Source: Corbicula japonica (lineage: Eukaryota; Mollusca; Bivalvia; Venerida; Cyrenidae). From it: a stretch of 64,000 nt of DNA. Positions 1 through 11,420 of the stretch are shown one piece after another. The position numbers were made by a program, and so were the translations under genes. Position 1 is the first letter of the stretch. Every line of letters starts with the position of its first letter. Below the pieces are notes generated by a model. It searched no databases. It had not been told where the DNA came from and worked only from the letters and a program-made list of their open reading frames with translations. The DNA is taken from assembly GCA_038501625.1 (NCBI GenBank), contig JAZAYU010000052.1:3935955-3999954 (forward strand), read 5' to 3'.

Positions 1-1190
1 ACTAAATGGCACTTGCCTGCCACCGCGCGAACAAAATGTACCCGCCCTGCCACCTGCCGATTTGCAAAAATAGAAAAAATCGCCACGACGTCAGAAATTT
101 AACTTTTTCTTAAAATCTCAGCTGCTTGCTGGCGACGTCTAAAATGCCGACTGCCGCCGGACGATCGTAACTGCCGCAGTCTTGCCACCGGCCGATATTT
201 AGTGAAAATTGACATTTACAACGTCGGCCGGTGGCATTTAGTGATTTGTGACGAAAGTTTTAGACCTGAAATAATCATTAAAGGGGCGTCTCCGGTTTTC
301 CTTATCCTGCCACAAAAAAGGAATGTCACGTCCTAATATGCAATAATTTAGTAAGAAAACAAAAAACATAACGTTTCATTTTTAAATATGTACGGCATTT
401 TTAAACTGTCGTCACAAATCACTAAAGTGACAGGCGGGGCGCAGGGCGATTTTTCCTCCGCGATCGAGACCTCAAGAGTCCACAGAAATCGACCGGTGAT
501 TGCTAGAAACTAACTGCCACTCTCCAGCACCCGGCCTGCCACCGACATGCCACCGCCCGATTTCACTTTATCGGCCGGTGGCAGAGCGGAGGCTGGGAGG
601 CGGCAGTCAATGTCGGTAGGTGGCATCTGCCGATTTCAGACTAACAGACATTAGTTCATAATGAATTGACTATTACCATACATAACAGTTCATATGGCGT
701 TTTAAATTGCACCAGATCGACTAAGAGACTTAAGAATAGCCCTTTCCCTTATTAACATTGACCTTCGACCGCATATTGTGATGTTACAACTTTTACCACT
801 ATGAGAAATCAAGACCACAAGGTATGATTTATATATCAACCGAAAATCGGCCTGCCACCGTCAGATTATCGGGCGGGCGCAGATCGGTGGCAGCTAGATC
901 GCTCAATCGCCGGCCGGCGGCAGTTGTAAATGGGCTGTCCCCCGCCAGGTGGCAGGGCGGTGGCAGTTTAATTCTAGTTGCCGCCGCCCTGCCACCTTAC
1001 TGCCACTTGCAGGATATTTTGGGGAGTCACGTTTCCCGCGAGCCTTTGAAACCAACTGCCACCGACAGGCGGCATTTTGTTGGCAGTTATATGTGACTGC
1101 TCTCAGCGATGTGTAAACAATCGACCGGCGGCAGCCAACTTCACGACTCTGCCGATGTCAAAATTGGCCGGCGGCATTTAGCAATTGTGA
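1..1190. mobile_element. GC-rich element with many TGCCACCGGCCGAT-like motifs (left copy, partial)
   Basis: A GC-rich island packed with short motifs of the type TGCCACCG and CGGCCGGTGGCAG in both orientations. The word gtcgtcacaaatcactaaa also appears directly and inverted. The right arm of an inverted repeat is at about 739-864; its partner would lie left of the window. A complete version is at 17395-18790. No transposase is visible. The 90-residue open frame at 824-1096 runs straight through these motifs and is not a gene. Transposon class unknown. Confidence 0.6.
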
Positions 1191-1256
1191 CGCTAATTTA
1201 GCTAGGTTATACCACCGTGTCGGTGTTTAGACCCTATTTCTCTATGATATGAGATA

Positions 1257-1389
1257 AAGGTTATAAAATTTAGATTGGAAACCAGTCTCAATTCTCAAGC
1301 ATCTGATTGGCTGAAATGGCGTCTAGTCGCCATTTCAGCCAATCAGATGCTTGAGATTTGAGGCTGGTCTCCGTGATTGACTTTTAAAG
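1257..1389. mobile_element. Palindromic MITE (aaggttataaa family), left-duplicate copy
   Basis: A near-perfect palindrome centred on ggcgtctagtcgcc, with arms containing ccagtctcaattctcaagc and catctgattggctgaaatgg and their reverse complements. The right end is diverged (ccgtgattgacttttaaa). The same element recurs at 18859-18991 in the right duplicate. It is one member of the most numerous small repeat family in the window. No coding capacity. Confidence 0.85.
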
Positions 1390-1689
1390 CCGAAAGTAGA
1401 CGTGAAGAAACTTCTTCTCGAGTTTATGCAGTTTTTTTCTTTAAGTGCAAGTTTCACCTCTAAAATTCACAAATCTTGTGATTGTATGTTGAGTACTGTT
1501 CACAATATAAGTAAAATACTATTCAGATTAGGGATTGTAATAATATGGTCTAAGATTTGCTCATACTTAAATAAATAGACTTTCTTAGACACACTTCTAT
1601 CAACAGTTTGATAACATATACCTCTCTAAATGACTTTACAAAATTCATGGAATGTGAGGATTTAAGATAAGTTTTTTTAAGTTTTGATT

Positions 1690-2170
1690 AACCCTTTCCT
1701 CCATATATACGCATTTTTATGCATGTGCGAACCCTCCCAAAAGTTTTAAATTTGCCTTTGGCGTTCTCTGCGGTCGGCAGGACATGCAGTATTTGTATTT
1801 CAGATCCCTTGTCAAAATTCTATTTTATTCAGCTCCGTCGATTGTTTCTCGTTTAGGACAAACCCATTATTTTATATGGGGACATTACGCCGCTGAACAT
1901 TAAATGGTATTAATCTGAATTTACCGCATAAAAGGTTTCATGTTTACCGTCATATACATACCATCGTTTTGGATGGATCTAAGTTGTGCTGTTTACAACG
2001 TTCTTGTGTACATGTAAATAATGAGTTGCGCACAACTAGGCGGCGTGGGCAGTAAAATTATTACCATTACTGTCAGTGAACAGGATTAATCAAACTGAGC
2101 CTGCAATAGTTTATTTTTGTCGGGTTTGGTTACTTGCAAAGTTTCCTTTTCTTCTATCCCAAGTATCATG
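1690..2170. repeat. AACCCTTT terminal fragment joined to dispersed repeat D
   Basis: 1690-1733 is one end of the AACCCTTTCCTCCATA foldback family (fuller copies at 9848-10084 and 55410-55636). It is followed by about 420 bp of dispersed repeat D, recognised by tttgcctttggcgttctct, cgccgctgaacat, aatgagttgcgc and gagcctgcaatagttt. Related copies of D are at 13843-14630 and 34826-35183. The whole block recurs at 19292-19772. No open frame of note. Confidence 0.65.
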
Positions 2171-3081
2171 TCTGAAACCCCTTAAATAAAAGTAAAAATA
2201 TGATTTAACTTTGTAAGAATTACTTATTCTAAAGTTAACCCTGGTAGGTCTGCAGGTTTTACTTTCACTGTTGATATATTAACCTATATATTCCTGCATG
2301 AAGTTTTACAATATATTGATTATGTTAGAGGCCGACAAGTTTAATATCGAATCAAATATTCTTTGTAATCTTAACAAAACGATTGACTTCAAATATTTTG
2401 AATTTGCACTCGGCAATAATCAGGTGACCGCTATGATCTACTGATCTATCGAATTTCTAATTGTTAAAATTCATAATTTATAGATTCTCTGGAAACCAGA
2501 TACAAACGTTCAGATTCATCGATTTAATATAAGGTCATTAATATCAAACAAAGGGAATATTGTCGTCTGCGGAATAATAGAATAAAAATGCGCTTTAGGT
2601 CAGATTGCGTTATTTCGATTAATCGGTTACGGTTCAGTTTAGGTGTGGTTCTAAGTCCTTTCTTGAATTATTTAGCAAAACATCAAAAGGGCAACGGATA
2701 CATGTTACTTTGTAGATCAGTCAAAAGAAATTAATCGTTCATTGAATACAGAACAACAATTTTATCAGAAACAAAACAGGCAAAACTATTAAAATTTAGC
2801 TTGTTACAGTACCTACTTAGAACCTAGCTGATTTATTGGCCAAACTGGCGTTCTTCCCCTTTTACCGGGTAATACTAGTAACACACAATTTAAATTATGT
2901 TCATTTCAAACAAAAACCACCTGTTTTCGTAAGAATACAACTTTTTTACAAACTGTCATCGAGAATAATGAAAAATATCGACATTTCTTCAACGGCAAAC
3001 TGCAGTTAATATAAATTTGCAAAAATCAATGTCATACGACGGTTGCTGTAGTTTCCGCTTTTACAACGCTGTATATGATAG

Positions 3082-3425
3082 TGTATATGAAGATGTTTCT
3101 ATAGAAAATAGAATCCGAAATGAATGCAGCAAGTGCATTCTATTTTCTTTTTTTTATGTCGCCCTTCATTTGTAGTCAATCAGAAGCTATGAAAATTCAA
3201 ATTCCTCGCCGATTTATTACAATAGAACTACTTTCTATTTTCTATTTTACAATGAACAAAATAGATCAATCTATTTTCAAATGCACATGTGCATGGCTAC
3301 AAATGTATGGCGAAATTTAAGTCGGATAGATTCTATAAAGACGTTTCAATAGAAATAGAAGCCTGCACTCGTTGCTCTCGTTTCGGCTTCTATTTTCTAT
3401 AGAAACGTCTTAATAGACGCTCTCC
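3082..3425. repeat. Inverted repeat with ctatagaaaatagaa arms
   Basis: The left arm near 3090-3116 (gatgtttctatagaaaatag) is inverted at about 3385-3412 (ctattttctatagaaacg). A further partial copy (agacgtttcaatagaaatag) lies at 3339-3360. Probably a small foldback or MITE. The short open frames at 3120-3320 and 3456-3647 fall in or next to it and are not supported as genes. Repeated in the right duplicate at about 20684-21027. Confidence 0.45.
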
Positions 3426-3922
3426 TATACTTAACGTGCTCATCTCATTATAAATTTGCAAACTCGGTCGATGACTGAAAAACGAAAGTCTCTGCGTTTG
3501 TCAACTGATTACAAGGTTAACATTTCTTTGAAAAAAAAACAACATTTCGACAAAGATATTAACTATGCAAACGGTGCAGACCTAAAATTTATAATGCTGT
3601 TAAATCGGAAACTAACGCCTTTATTTTTTATAAGTAAAGAAAAGTAAGAACATCAAAGAAAATAGCTAGACCTCAAAATTTCTTAAAATTATATTTACAT
3701 CCAAACACAAAAAAGCAAAACAACATTAGACACCATTTTAAATGCCCACACGTGTATTATGATACTGTACAAAATTATGCTGTAAACTTCGAGAAACTGC
3801 AGTCTTCTTTACGCCCAAAATCTTTTCTCTCGAAAAATAGTTACCCATCCGAAATTTGCACGCAGCTTAACAATTTCCAGCTTAGAGATATAAATTTCTG
3901 ACATTTGCTTTCTGCTTTTCAG

Positions 3923-4058
3923 GTTATCAACAAAATATTGTATTCCGGAAGCTCCGATCATACCGGAAGAGCATGGGTGACTGAATTCGGGGACTGCACT
4001 CGGATTTACAAAGGCCATAAGCACACCGTGAGTGTGATCAAAATGAAGGACGGGCTTG
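3923..4058 (+). CDS. Extra copy of WDR86-like exon 2, upstream of exon 1
   Basis: It is identical in reading to the exon at 21526-21661. It is preceded by a pyrimidine-rich tract ending in cag and followed by gtaagt. It encodes the second half of WD repeat 6 (core YSGSSDHTGRAW) and the start of repeat 7 (YKGHKHTV). It lies 11 kb upstream of the only exon 1 in the window, with an N gap between, so it cannot be used by that gene in this orientation. Most likely it is the other allele in a retained haplotig. If the duplication is real, it could belong to a second gene copy whose exon 1 lies left of the window. The exon shows no disabling change. Confidence 0.8.
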
Positions 4059-4221
4059 GTAAGTTGGATTTGTTATCCGGTATCATTGCCATATATTCGA
4101 TATTTAGAAAGTTGTTATCAAGTAAATGTCATTTACAAATATTCGGGTTCTATAACAAATACCACAAGCTGTTTTGAGTTATTAAAACCGACGGGAAAAC
4201 ATAAACACATGAAAACAAATA

Positions 4222-4425
4222 CTGTGGTATCATTTAACTCCGCTGGAACGAATTTTCGAGCAGAATAATCAAATTGCATTTTCGCGTGGACGAAATTCGC
4301 ACAGTTGTATGCTTTTATGAGACACGCTTTAAAATTGTTAACTTCAGCTAGGATTTTTATTCACACTATTTCTCTTTGAGAAATACTCGAAAATTTAATA
4401 TGCGCGAAATTAAATAATACCACAG
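4222..4425. mobile_element. MITE with CTGTGGTATCATTTAA termini and TA target duplication (left copy)
   Basis: The termini ctgtggtatcatttaa and ttaaataataccacag are imperfect inverted repeats and are flanked on both sides by TA, the Tc1/mariner-type target. The inside is made of cgcgaaatt/gaatttcg words. The right-duplicate copy is 21825-22028, in intron 2 shortly after exon 2. A related half-element lies at about 17285-17372 in intron 1. Non-autonomous. Confidence 0.65.
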
Positions 4426-4605
4426 TAATAGCCATAATAAGACAAAATGATATAAAACAATAAAACTGCAAAAACAAACCTCGAAGTTAAAACGTGAAAA
4501 AACACAGACATTTCTAAATAAAAACAAAATTAAATTCTAAAATAAATAAGACATAACAACAATACATGTTTGACATATTTTATATCACTTACAGTCAGCT
4601 ATAAT

Positions 4606-4859
4606 GAGGCACGCCACGGGAAAAGTTACCTTCGGCAGTTCACGTCAATCCTTGAAACGACGTCATAAAGTTGAGCAGAAGACATTAATTATTATGCAAT
4701 TCGCGGTAAAAATACCATTTTATTGTCAAAATGTGTAACAAAATCACTATTTTTGTTATGAGAAAAATAATAGAAATTTGAAAGTTCTTTCTAAATATAG
4801 TAACAACAAAAATGACACAAAAAAAATGACCGAAGGTACCTTTTCCCGTGGCGTGCCTC
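4606..4859. mobile_element. MITE with gaggcacgccacgggaaaag termini (left copy)
   Basis: Terminal inverted repeats of about 30 bp: gaggcacgccacgggaaaag at the left and cttttcccgtggcgtgcctc at the right, enclosing AT-rich sequence with no open frame. The right duplicate carries it at 22209-22461. A diverged relative is at 43243-43480. I could not fix the target-site duplication. Confidence 0.75.
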
Positions 4860-5360
4860 AAATGTAACTATTCAGTGCACATAAGCTTAACAAACGAAGT
4901 ATTCCGAAGCTAGACAGGATCAGTCTAGAGGTTGCTGAAAAAAAATCAAAATGAAAAAAAGTACTCCGCTACTTGAAAAATTAGTTCGGAAACAAAAAAA
5001 TATTTAAAAATGGTGAACAGGGTTTGCTTTGTTCGGTTGAAAAATCTGGACCCCAAATTTTCAAATCCAAACTTGCAAACATAAAAAATGCTGACCAAGT
5101 CGACTTATCTGATTCAATGTTGTTGGGACTTGTTTAATATTGCTTATGATTATGTTGTTATTATTTATACAAGAATCGTGACACGACTAATTTTCTTTAA
5201 GCATAAACTCGAATTGCCCACTTTAATGCTGTTGCTTATGCAAGAATCCCCAATTTAACCTGTGCAAACCAGTCATGCAGGTACTCAAACGACATTCGAA
5301 GTTGAAATTTCGATGGCTAAGTGCAAAAATGGACTATATTCTTATACATCTTAAGAGTTG

Positions 5361-5468
5361 AAGGTTATAAAGCTGAGATTGGAAACCAGTCTCAAATCTC
5401 AAGCATCTGATTGGCTGAAATGGCGACTGAGATTTGAGACTGGTTTCCATACTCAGTTTTATAACCTT
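5361..5468. mobile_element. Palindromic MITE, one arm shortened (left copy)
   Basis: Starts aaggttataaagctgagatt and ends cagttttataacctt. The second arm lacks the segment catttcagccaatcagatgc, so the palindrome is asymmetric and only 108 bp long. The right-duplicate copy is at 22962-23069, in intron 2. Confidence 0.85.
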
Positions 5469-6080
5469 GTTCATAGGACTTAGACCATTATTGCAACAAC
5501 ACTTTTATTTGACTTGCTAATTAGTTCCCGGTGCTTTTCTAGAAGAATACCTTTAAAAATGTATTGGGATCGAAATAGCATTATAGTAGAGCAGCTAATG
5601 AAAAAGTACTTCAATGTATGATAAACGCGTGACATGATTCTCGTGTGTTTTAAATGGCATTATATGTGATTTTCGACATTCGTAAAAAACCCTTCTTGCG
5701 GTTGAAGGGGTTTACCGAAGATGTCACCATATCCTGATTAGTTTGCATTAGGTCGAAACATTGATTGTGTTCGTGCTGTTTATTACAATGAGGGCAAATT
5801 AGATATAAGTCAATTTTATTGATTTTCAAACAGAAAAGGTATAATTTTTACTTTTAAACAAATCTGCCAGGGAAAAGAACATACAGTTTATAAAACAATA
5901 AACATTTAAATAAAATAAAGCATCTAAAAACAAGAAAAGATCATATGGAAAAACAAATATTGTACATTTGTCTTACATGACATTTAGAACATTTTATTCG
6001 CGATAAATTCTGCAAAGAAAACACTAGCATAACTTCACTATATCTAAAGTCCACAATCACCATGAATATATTAAAAGTAC

Positions 6081-6658
6081 AAGTTTTAGCTTTCCAAAAA
6101 GCTAGTCGGTCAGTAGCTCAACCTTTTAACAAGACGGCAGAAAAGTTTAAATTTTAAGCCACTTTTATGGGATGCCATACAAAAATGTAAGTTTACTTAT
6201 AGGTATTTCCTCTTTCGAGTGAGATGTATTTAACCTGGTGATAAATCTAACCCTGTTTGCGAACAAGTTACCGGTAATAATTTCTCTGGAAGTAAACCAA
6301 AATGGAAAAGTTTGTCAAACAATATTTTTGTGTCAGAAAGTGTTAGAAAGCAACGGTTATCAAGCTGTAAATATATATCAAAAGCTACAGAATATGTTAA
6401 AAAAACAAAGTTTTTTCACAGTCATAGGGTGGGAGAGAAAAACGTGAACAGTCTGTCAGGGACTCACAGGTATGATAAAATTGTTCTTTCTGATCTAGAA
6501 CAATATTGTTAGAATGTTAGAATGTTGGTATTCACTTAGTATGTCTCATGACTTCGAATAACAACCTAACACATTGATTTCAAAAGTATGCACTACAGCG
6601 CCGTCTTTGTTAAAAAGTAATGCTAATGACCGACTAGCTTTTTGGAAAGCAAAAGTTT
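6081..6658. mobile_element. ~578-bp element with inverted termini agctttccaaaaagctagtc
   Basis: About 35-bp imperfect terminal inverted repeats: agctttccaaaaagctagtc plus ggtcagtag at the left, and its complement with ctaatgacc at the right. The interior contains open frames of 60-70 codons in two frames with no recognisable domain, so I treat it as a non-autonomous DNA element. It is immediately followed by a degenerate tandem duplication of about 128 bp (6653-6875). The right-duplicate copy lies at about 23684-24260. Confidence 0.6.
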
Positions 6659-7435
6659 GTATTGTCTATTATTGACAGTTGCATGACCCGATTTGATACT
6701 TCTGCAGAAGTATGTGTGTTCGCATGTTCCAAAGATTATTTTGTTGATTCAAAACCAAATTACAACTAAGTAAAGCCTAAACTTGTAGTGTCTACTATTT
6801 TCAGTTTCATTACCCGATTTAAGATTTCTGCAAAACTGTGTGTTCTGGTGTTCCAAAGATAATTTTTACATTCAAAAACAGGAAAATTATCAAGAAAGTA
6901 CCGACGGATGTATCCATATCAAGCTAGCTAAACCTTGTAAAACATTCCCTTGGATACCTCTGATCCCCGAGTTTCACAAAATGCTGCACAAGTTCGTAGA
7001 TTCGTTGTCAGCAAAATAAGTAGCTAATCTCTGTTCAGTGTTCTCTACACATTTTATTTGCTTTGATTTAATAAATTTATAAGCTGTGCATCTTTTGTTT
7101 ATCATAAACAGTGTACATTTACTAGACAAAATCCATGTACATGTATATGTTTATTGTTCGTTGTCGGAAATATCTTTGTGAGTAATAAGCCGAGCTGATA
7201 AGAAGCTGGAGATAGGATTTAAGAATAGGTACAGACACCAAATGTGACGTTCTTCAACAGCCAATAAGAGGTCTCTAGGTTTTTATAGATAACGACTGAG
7301 TAAGAGTCTATCCATAAATAACGACTGAGTAAGAGTCAAATTATCTAAATTATCCGTTCCGTCTGGAACGTGATCTTTCCTTTAAATCACTGTTAACCGG
7401 TGTTCAGGTAGAAAGCTCAAGTTTGGTCGATTATA

Positions 7436-7907
7436 GGTTGAACCAAGGTAAATCCAATTTTCATAGACCTTAATGTTAAATTCCCAATATTCAATGCACA
7501 TTTAACATGATTTCTATCATCTTAATTTCTAGACAACCATATATGACTGTGAAGATCTACATTTCATCTATTGAAAAACACACAGCAAATGGGGGGTTAA
7601 CTTACTTGTAAGAAAATTACTGATCTCTAACCGAACAGACCCTATTTTAAACGCGGTATCGCAAAAACGGTGCCAAATATATACATCCGCTCTTCCGGAA
7701 CTAGTGCGCCTCTACCAAACGAGATATAGGCATGAAATTGCTTTCATTTATTTTCCTGACATGTTATTCCTGCAAACAAGTCACAACCAGGTCGATTTCT
7801 AACGGATAAGAGGCCCCCAGATGAAGAGAAAAAAATAGCATATAATGAAACGGACTTCATTCGAATGGACCACGGAGGAATACTGAGTTATTTACCTTAA
7901 TACAACC
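7436..7907. mobile_element. 472-bp TIR element, first of a pair (left copy)
   Basis: Bounded by GGTTGaaccAAGGTAAAT and its near-complement ATTTACCTTaataCAACC. Flanked by TATA on both sides. It is about 97% identical to 8413-8885 in the same orientation, with about 500 bp of unrelated sequence between the two. No coding capacity. Right-duplicate counterpart: 25033-25504. Confidence 0.75.
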
Positions 7908-8412
7908 TATAAGAAAAACTTGAGTTTCCAAATGTAATGATTATGATATTATTTCATTGTGTTGTTTATTTGTAATATACTGTAGAAATTTCAACTTGAT
8001 ATCTGCTCTAAAACTCGACTTATAAGGGTTCAATGAGGCCCGCCCATATATGAAAAATTCGTCAAAATTTCCAGTATATTTCTGTAAAATTGCTTAATTT
8101 CAGACAATTTTTTCAATTTTTATATTAAAAGCAACTATTTTTAATAGAAGAAACTTGTTGAGTCTGATTTTCAACACAAACACGTGCTAATGCTATCTTT
8201 TGTATGAAGACGGGATCCCACAGGCAACTCAATTGTGTAAAAGTTAATACCGAATAGGGTCCGGTGCCCAAAATTAAGATTTTTTTCAATTCAAAAACAA
8301 GATTTTTGACAAATAGTATTTTAAAACCTAAAACCCAATCAAACTTAGCCGATTTCAATCACCGAAATCAAGTTTTGTCGACTTCGACATTTCCGAGGTT
8401 TTGAATCTTATA

Positions 8413-8885
8413 GGTTGAACCAAGGTAAATCCAATTCCCATAGACCTCAATGTTAAATTCCCAATATTCAATGCACATTTAACATGATTTCTATCATCTT
8501 AATTTCTAGACAACCATATATGACTGTGAAGATCTACATTTCATCTATTGAAAAACACACAGCAAATGGCGGGTTAACTTACTTGTAAGAAAATTACTGA
8601 TCTCTAACCGAACAGACCCTATTTTAAACGCGGTATCGCAAATACGGTGCCAAATATATACATCCGCTCTTCCGGAACTAGTGCGCCTCTACCAAACGAG
8701 ATATAGGCATGAAATTGCTTTCATTTATTTTCCTGACATGTTATTCCTCCAAACAAGTCACAACCAGGTCGATTTCTAACGGATAAGAGGCCCCCAGATG
8801 AAGAGAAAAACATAGCATATAATGAAACGGACTTCATTCGAAATGGACCACGGAGGAATACTGAGTTATTTACCTTAATACAACC
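8413..8885. mobile_element. 473-bp TIR element, second of a pair (left copy)
   Basis: Same termini as 7436-7907, flanked by TTATA on both sides, which supports an independent target duplication of 4-5 AT bases. Right-duplicate counterpart: 26010-26482. A short perfect hairpin, tgtcggtcaggatgaccgac, lies just downstream at about 8895-8914. Confidence 0.75.
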
Positions 8886-9113
8886 TTATAATATGTCGGT
8901 CAGGATGACCGACAAAAAGCCGCCGTTCTTGCTGAGTAACAAATCTTGATTTTCAATGGATGTATGACAAGTATATAGTATATTACTGGAATGCAAATTG
9001 TTCGCAACATGCGATTCAAGTCAGTGGGGTTATCAATTCCTTCCGTGTGTTCAAACTCATTTCAAAATTTAAAATTGAAGTTGATTTTATTCTGATTTTG
9101 TTGATACAATGTA

Positions 9114-9655
9114 CAGGGGGTCCAACGTATTTGGGTTTTTTCGGAAAAGTAAGTGAGGGACATGTTCTCTGCGGAACAAAATGGCGGAAAATTGTGTGTT
9201 TTGGTGCATTTCAGGAGATATTTTGACCTGGTAAGTAGTTTTATATCAATGTTATCGTAATATAAATACGCCTACCCGGAGGCCAGATGTGTAAGCTCCA
9301 CTCGGTTTTTTAACTTATGTTTCTAGAGGCCTAAACAAAAAAGTTATTGAATGTATAAACTGAAAGATTGTTTGTTTACAAAGTGAAAATAGAAAATTGT
9401 GTGACTTAAAACTGTGTTTTTAGTCAAAATATACCGTTCTTGGACCTATTTTAGCGAAATATATTTTTGCATATATTTCTTCACGGCGGCTTTTGCACTT
9501 TACATGGGTACTTTATGGCCAATTTTTTTATGTTCAAACACCTTTAATGTTTGGCGTGGAAGTGGTAAGCATGTTTTTGTTCGGTGCAGAATCTGAATAT
9601 CACACTCATACGCGTTAATATAAGTGAAAGTAAGACACCAGCTGACAAATGTTAA
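9114..9655 (+). repeat. ~540-bp dispersed repeat starting cagggggtccaacg (left copy)
   Basis: Begins cagggggtccaacgtatttg and ends near gaaagtaagacacc. The right-duplicate copy is 26711-27252. A third, independent and reverse-complemented copy is at 29889-30442. Short open frames (8960-9226, 9414-9596) lie in it but differ between copies and lack known motifs. Family unidentified. Confidence 0.8.
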
Positions 9656-9847
9656 TCAAAGTACTGAAAGTACAGAAAACCAGCGAAGCGATTTTTCTTC
9701 TTGAGAATAACCAGTGCCATGATTCTCATACATGTATCCATTTACGAAAAAGCAAAAGAACTTGTTTCACTCGCAAAGACCTTCATCTTGTCTATATGAT
9801 AGTGAAAATAAGGGTTTCCATGTATTATCTGGATGAAGGTTTCTGTT

Positions 9848-10084
9848 AACCCTTTACTCCATAGATATACCTTCATAGCTTGGGCGAACAGTTCAGATCC
9901 ATATCAGCTGGCACATCTTTGCGATCTGATTTGGATTTAAAATGTTCGCTTTGAGAATCATTAATTTTTTCCAACCAGTAATCACAAATTTTAGATCCAG
10001 ATCAGATGGCACTATTGTGCCAGCTGACTGGGACCTGAACTTTTCACCTATGTGATGAAAGGCGTATATATTGAGTAAAGGGTT
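9848..10084. mobile_element. Foldback with AACCCTTT...AAAGGGTT ends (left copy)
   Basis: About 237 bp starting aaccctttactccatagata and ending tatattgagtaaagggtt. The interior holds inverted pairs such as cagatccatatcagctggca and gccagctgactgggacctga. Copies: 27445-27681 in intron 2 and 55410-55636; end fragment at 1690. Non-coding. Confidence 0.7.
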
Positions 10085-10423
10085 TTAAGCAAGAAATTAT
10101 AATAGTGAAATCTGTGTACTGACTACTGACATCCCAAAGACAGAATGAACACGAAAAATGATATAAAAAGTGAGACCCGATCGATGGGAATGATTATGCA
10201 TTTATTTGAAATAAGAAGTATATAATCGTTTCCTTCATTGTGAATAACATGTAAAGGAAATCATAGAATTGAGAATCCTACAAGATAAAACAACCGAGAG
10301 TCATAACATTGCCGAAAGCATTGGAATTTAATGCTAGATAACACACATGTAAAATTGAAGACAATTTCAGAGGAAAATGAATTACTATAGCTTATACCAT
10401 AAATTTCCACCGTATTAAGTTGT

Positions 10424-10923
10424 NNNNNNNNNNNNNNNNNNNNNNNNNNNNNNNNNNNNNNNNNNNNNNNNNNNNNNNNNNNNNNNNNNNNNNNNNNNNN
10501 NNNNNNNNNNNNNNNNNNNNNNNNNNNNNNNNNNNNNNNNNNNNNNNNNNNNNNNNNNNNNNNNNNNNNNNNNNNNNNNNNNNNNNNNNNNNNNNNNNNN
10601 NNNNNNNNNNNNNNNNNNNNNNNNNNNNNNNNNNNNNNNNNNNNNNNNNNNNNNNNNNNNNNNNNNNNNNNNNNNNNNNNNNNNNNNNNNNNNNNNNNNN
10701 NNNNNNNNNNNNNNNNNNNNNNNNNNNNNNNNNNNNNNNNNNNNNNNNNNNNNNNNNNNNNNNNNNNNNNNNNNNNNNNNNNNNNNNNNNNNNNNNNNNN
10801 NNNNNNNNNNNNNNNNNNNNNNNNNNNNNNNNNNNNNNNNNNNNNNNNNNNNNNNNNNNNNNNNNNNNNNNNNNNNNNNNNNNNNNNNNNNNNNNNNNNN
10901 NNNNNNNNNNNNNNNNNNNNNNN
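10424..10923. other. Assembly gap, 500 N
   Basis: A run of exactly 500 undetermined bases, a conventional scaffold-join length rather than a measured gap. The base before it is the last base of the left duplicate. The base after it starts unrelated sequence. Open reading frames across it are meaningless. Confidence 1.
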
Positions 10924-11420
10924 GGGATTCGTCTCATTAGTTTCCTAAAGTGATTTTCTTATAATAGCAAAATGAGGATCCCGCCATTTTTATCTATCCG
11001 AACATTAAATATGTATTGTTTTTGCGTTAACAGTACAAAACAGTACAATTTTTTCTGTCGTTATACACTCAACATTGAATATCATAAGCTAAAAAGCTTT
11101 TTACCGGCAATGACACTTCAACATTTTACACACACACAACACATTTTGCATTTTTATCAAATCAAACATTAAATATTTATTGTTTTGCTTTTACAGTACA
11201 ATACAATGTACAAAGCAATTTTTCGTCGGTATACTCTCAACATTTAACAGCACAAGATAAATAAAGCTTTTGACCAACATAAACGCAATAACATTTATAC
11301 ACGTTACACATTTTCCAACACAATTAACCGTGAAAAGATCATTGAAAATGTTTAGTATTACAGAACAAAACAGAACAGCTCTGTTCTGTTCTGTTTAGAG
11401 TTACAGGAAATGTTTAATAT

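Larger units (their letters stand above)
1..10423 (+). repeat. Left copy of a >10 kb near-identical direct duplication
   Basis: This segment matches 17603-28020 colinearly, with an offset of 17602 at the left and 17597 at the right. The differences I saw are about 20 substitutions, 1-bp homopolymer changes (near 3530, 4825, 4940, 6405), loss or gain of one 9-bp unit near 6510, and a 5-bp indel near 6879. I noticed none in the first 3.4 kb. The match ends at the last base before the N gap. Its left end lies outside the window. A retained second haplotype contig explains this best; a true recent tandem duplication is the alternative. Confidence 0.95.

Noticed and set aside
824..1096. 90-codon frame, repeated at 18426-18698
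   Set aside because: It reads through GC-rich inverted motifs of a repeat element; no domain, and both-strand motifs explain the lack of stops.
7436..8885. LTR retrotransposon with 473-bp LTRs
   Set aside because: The units have inverted GGTTG/CAACC ends rather than TG...CA, each has its own AT flanks, and the 505-bp spacer has no primer-binding site or gag/pol.
10392..10953. Open frames of 177-181 codons on both strands
   Set aside because: They are almost entirely the 500-N gap.
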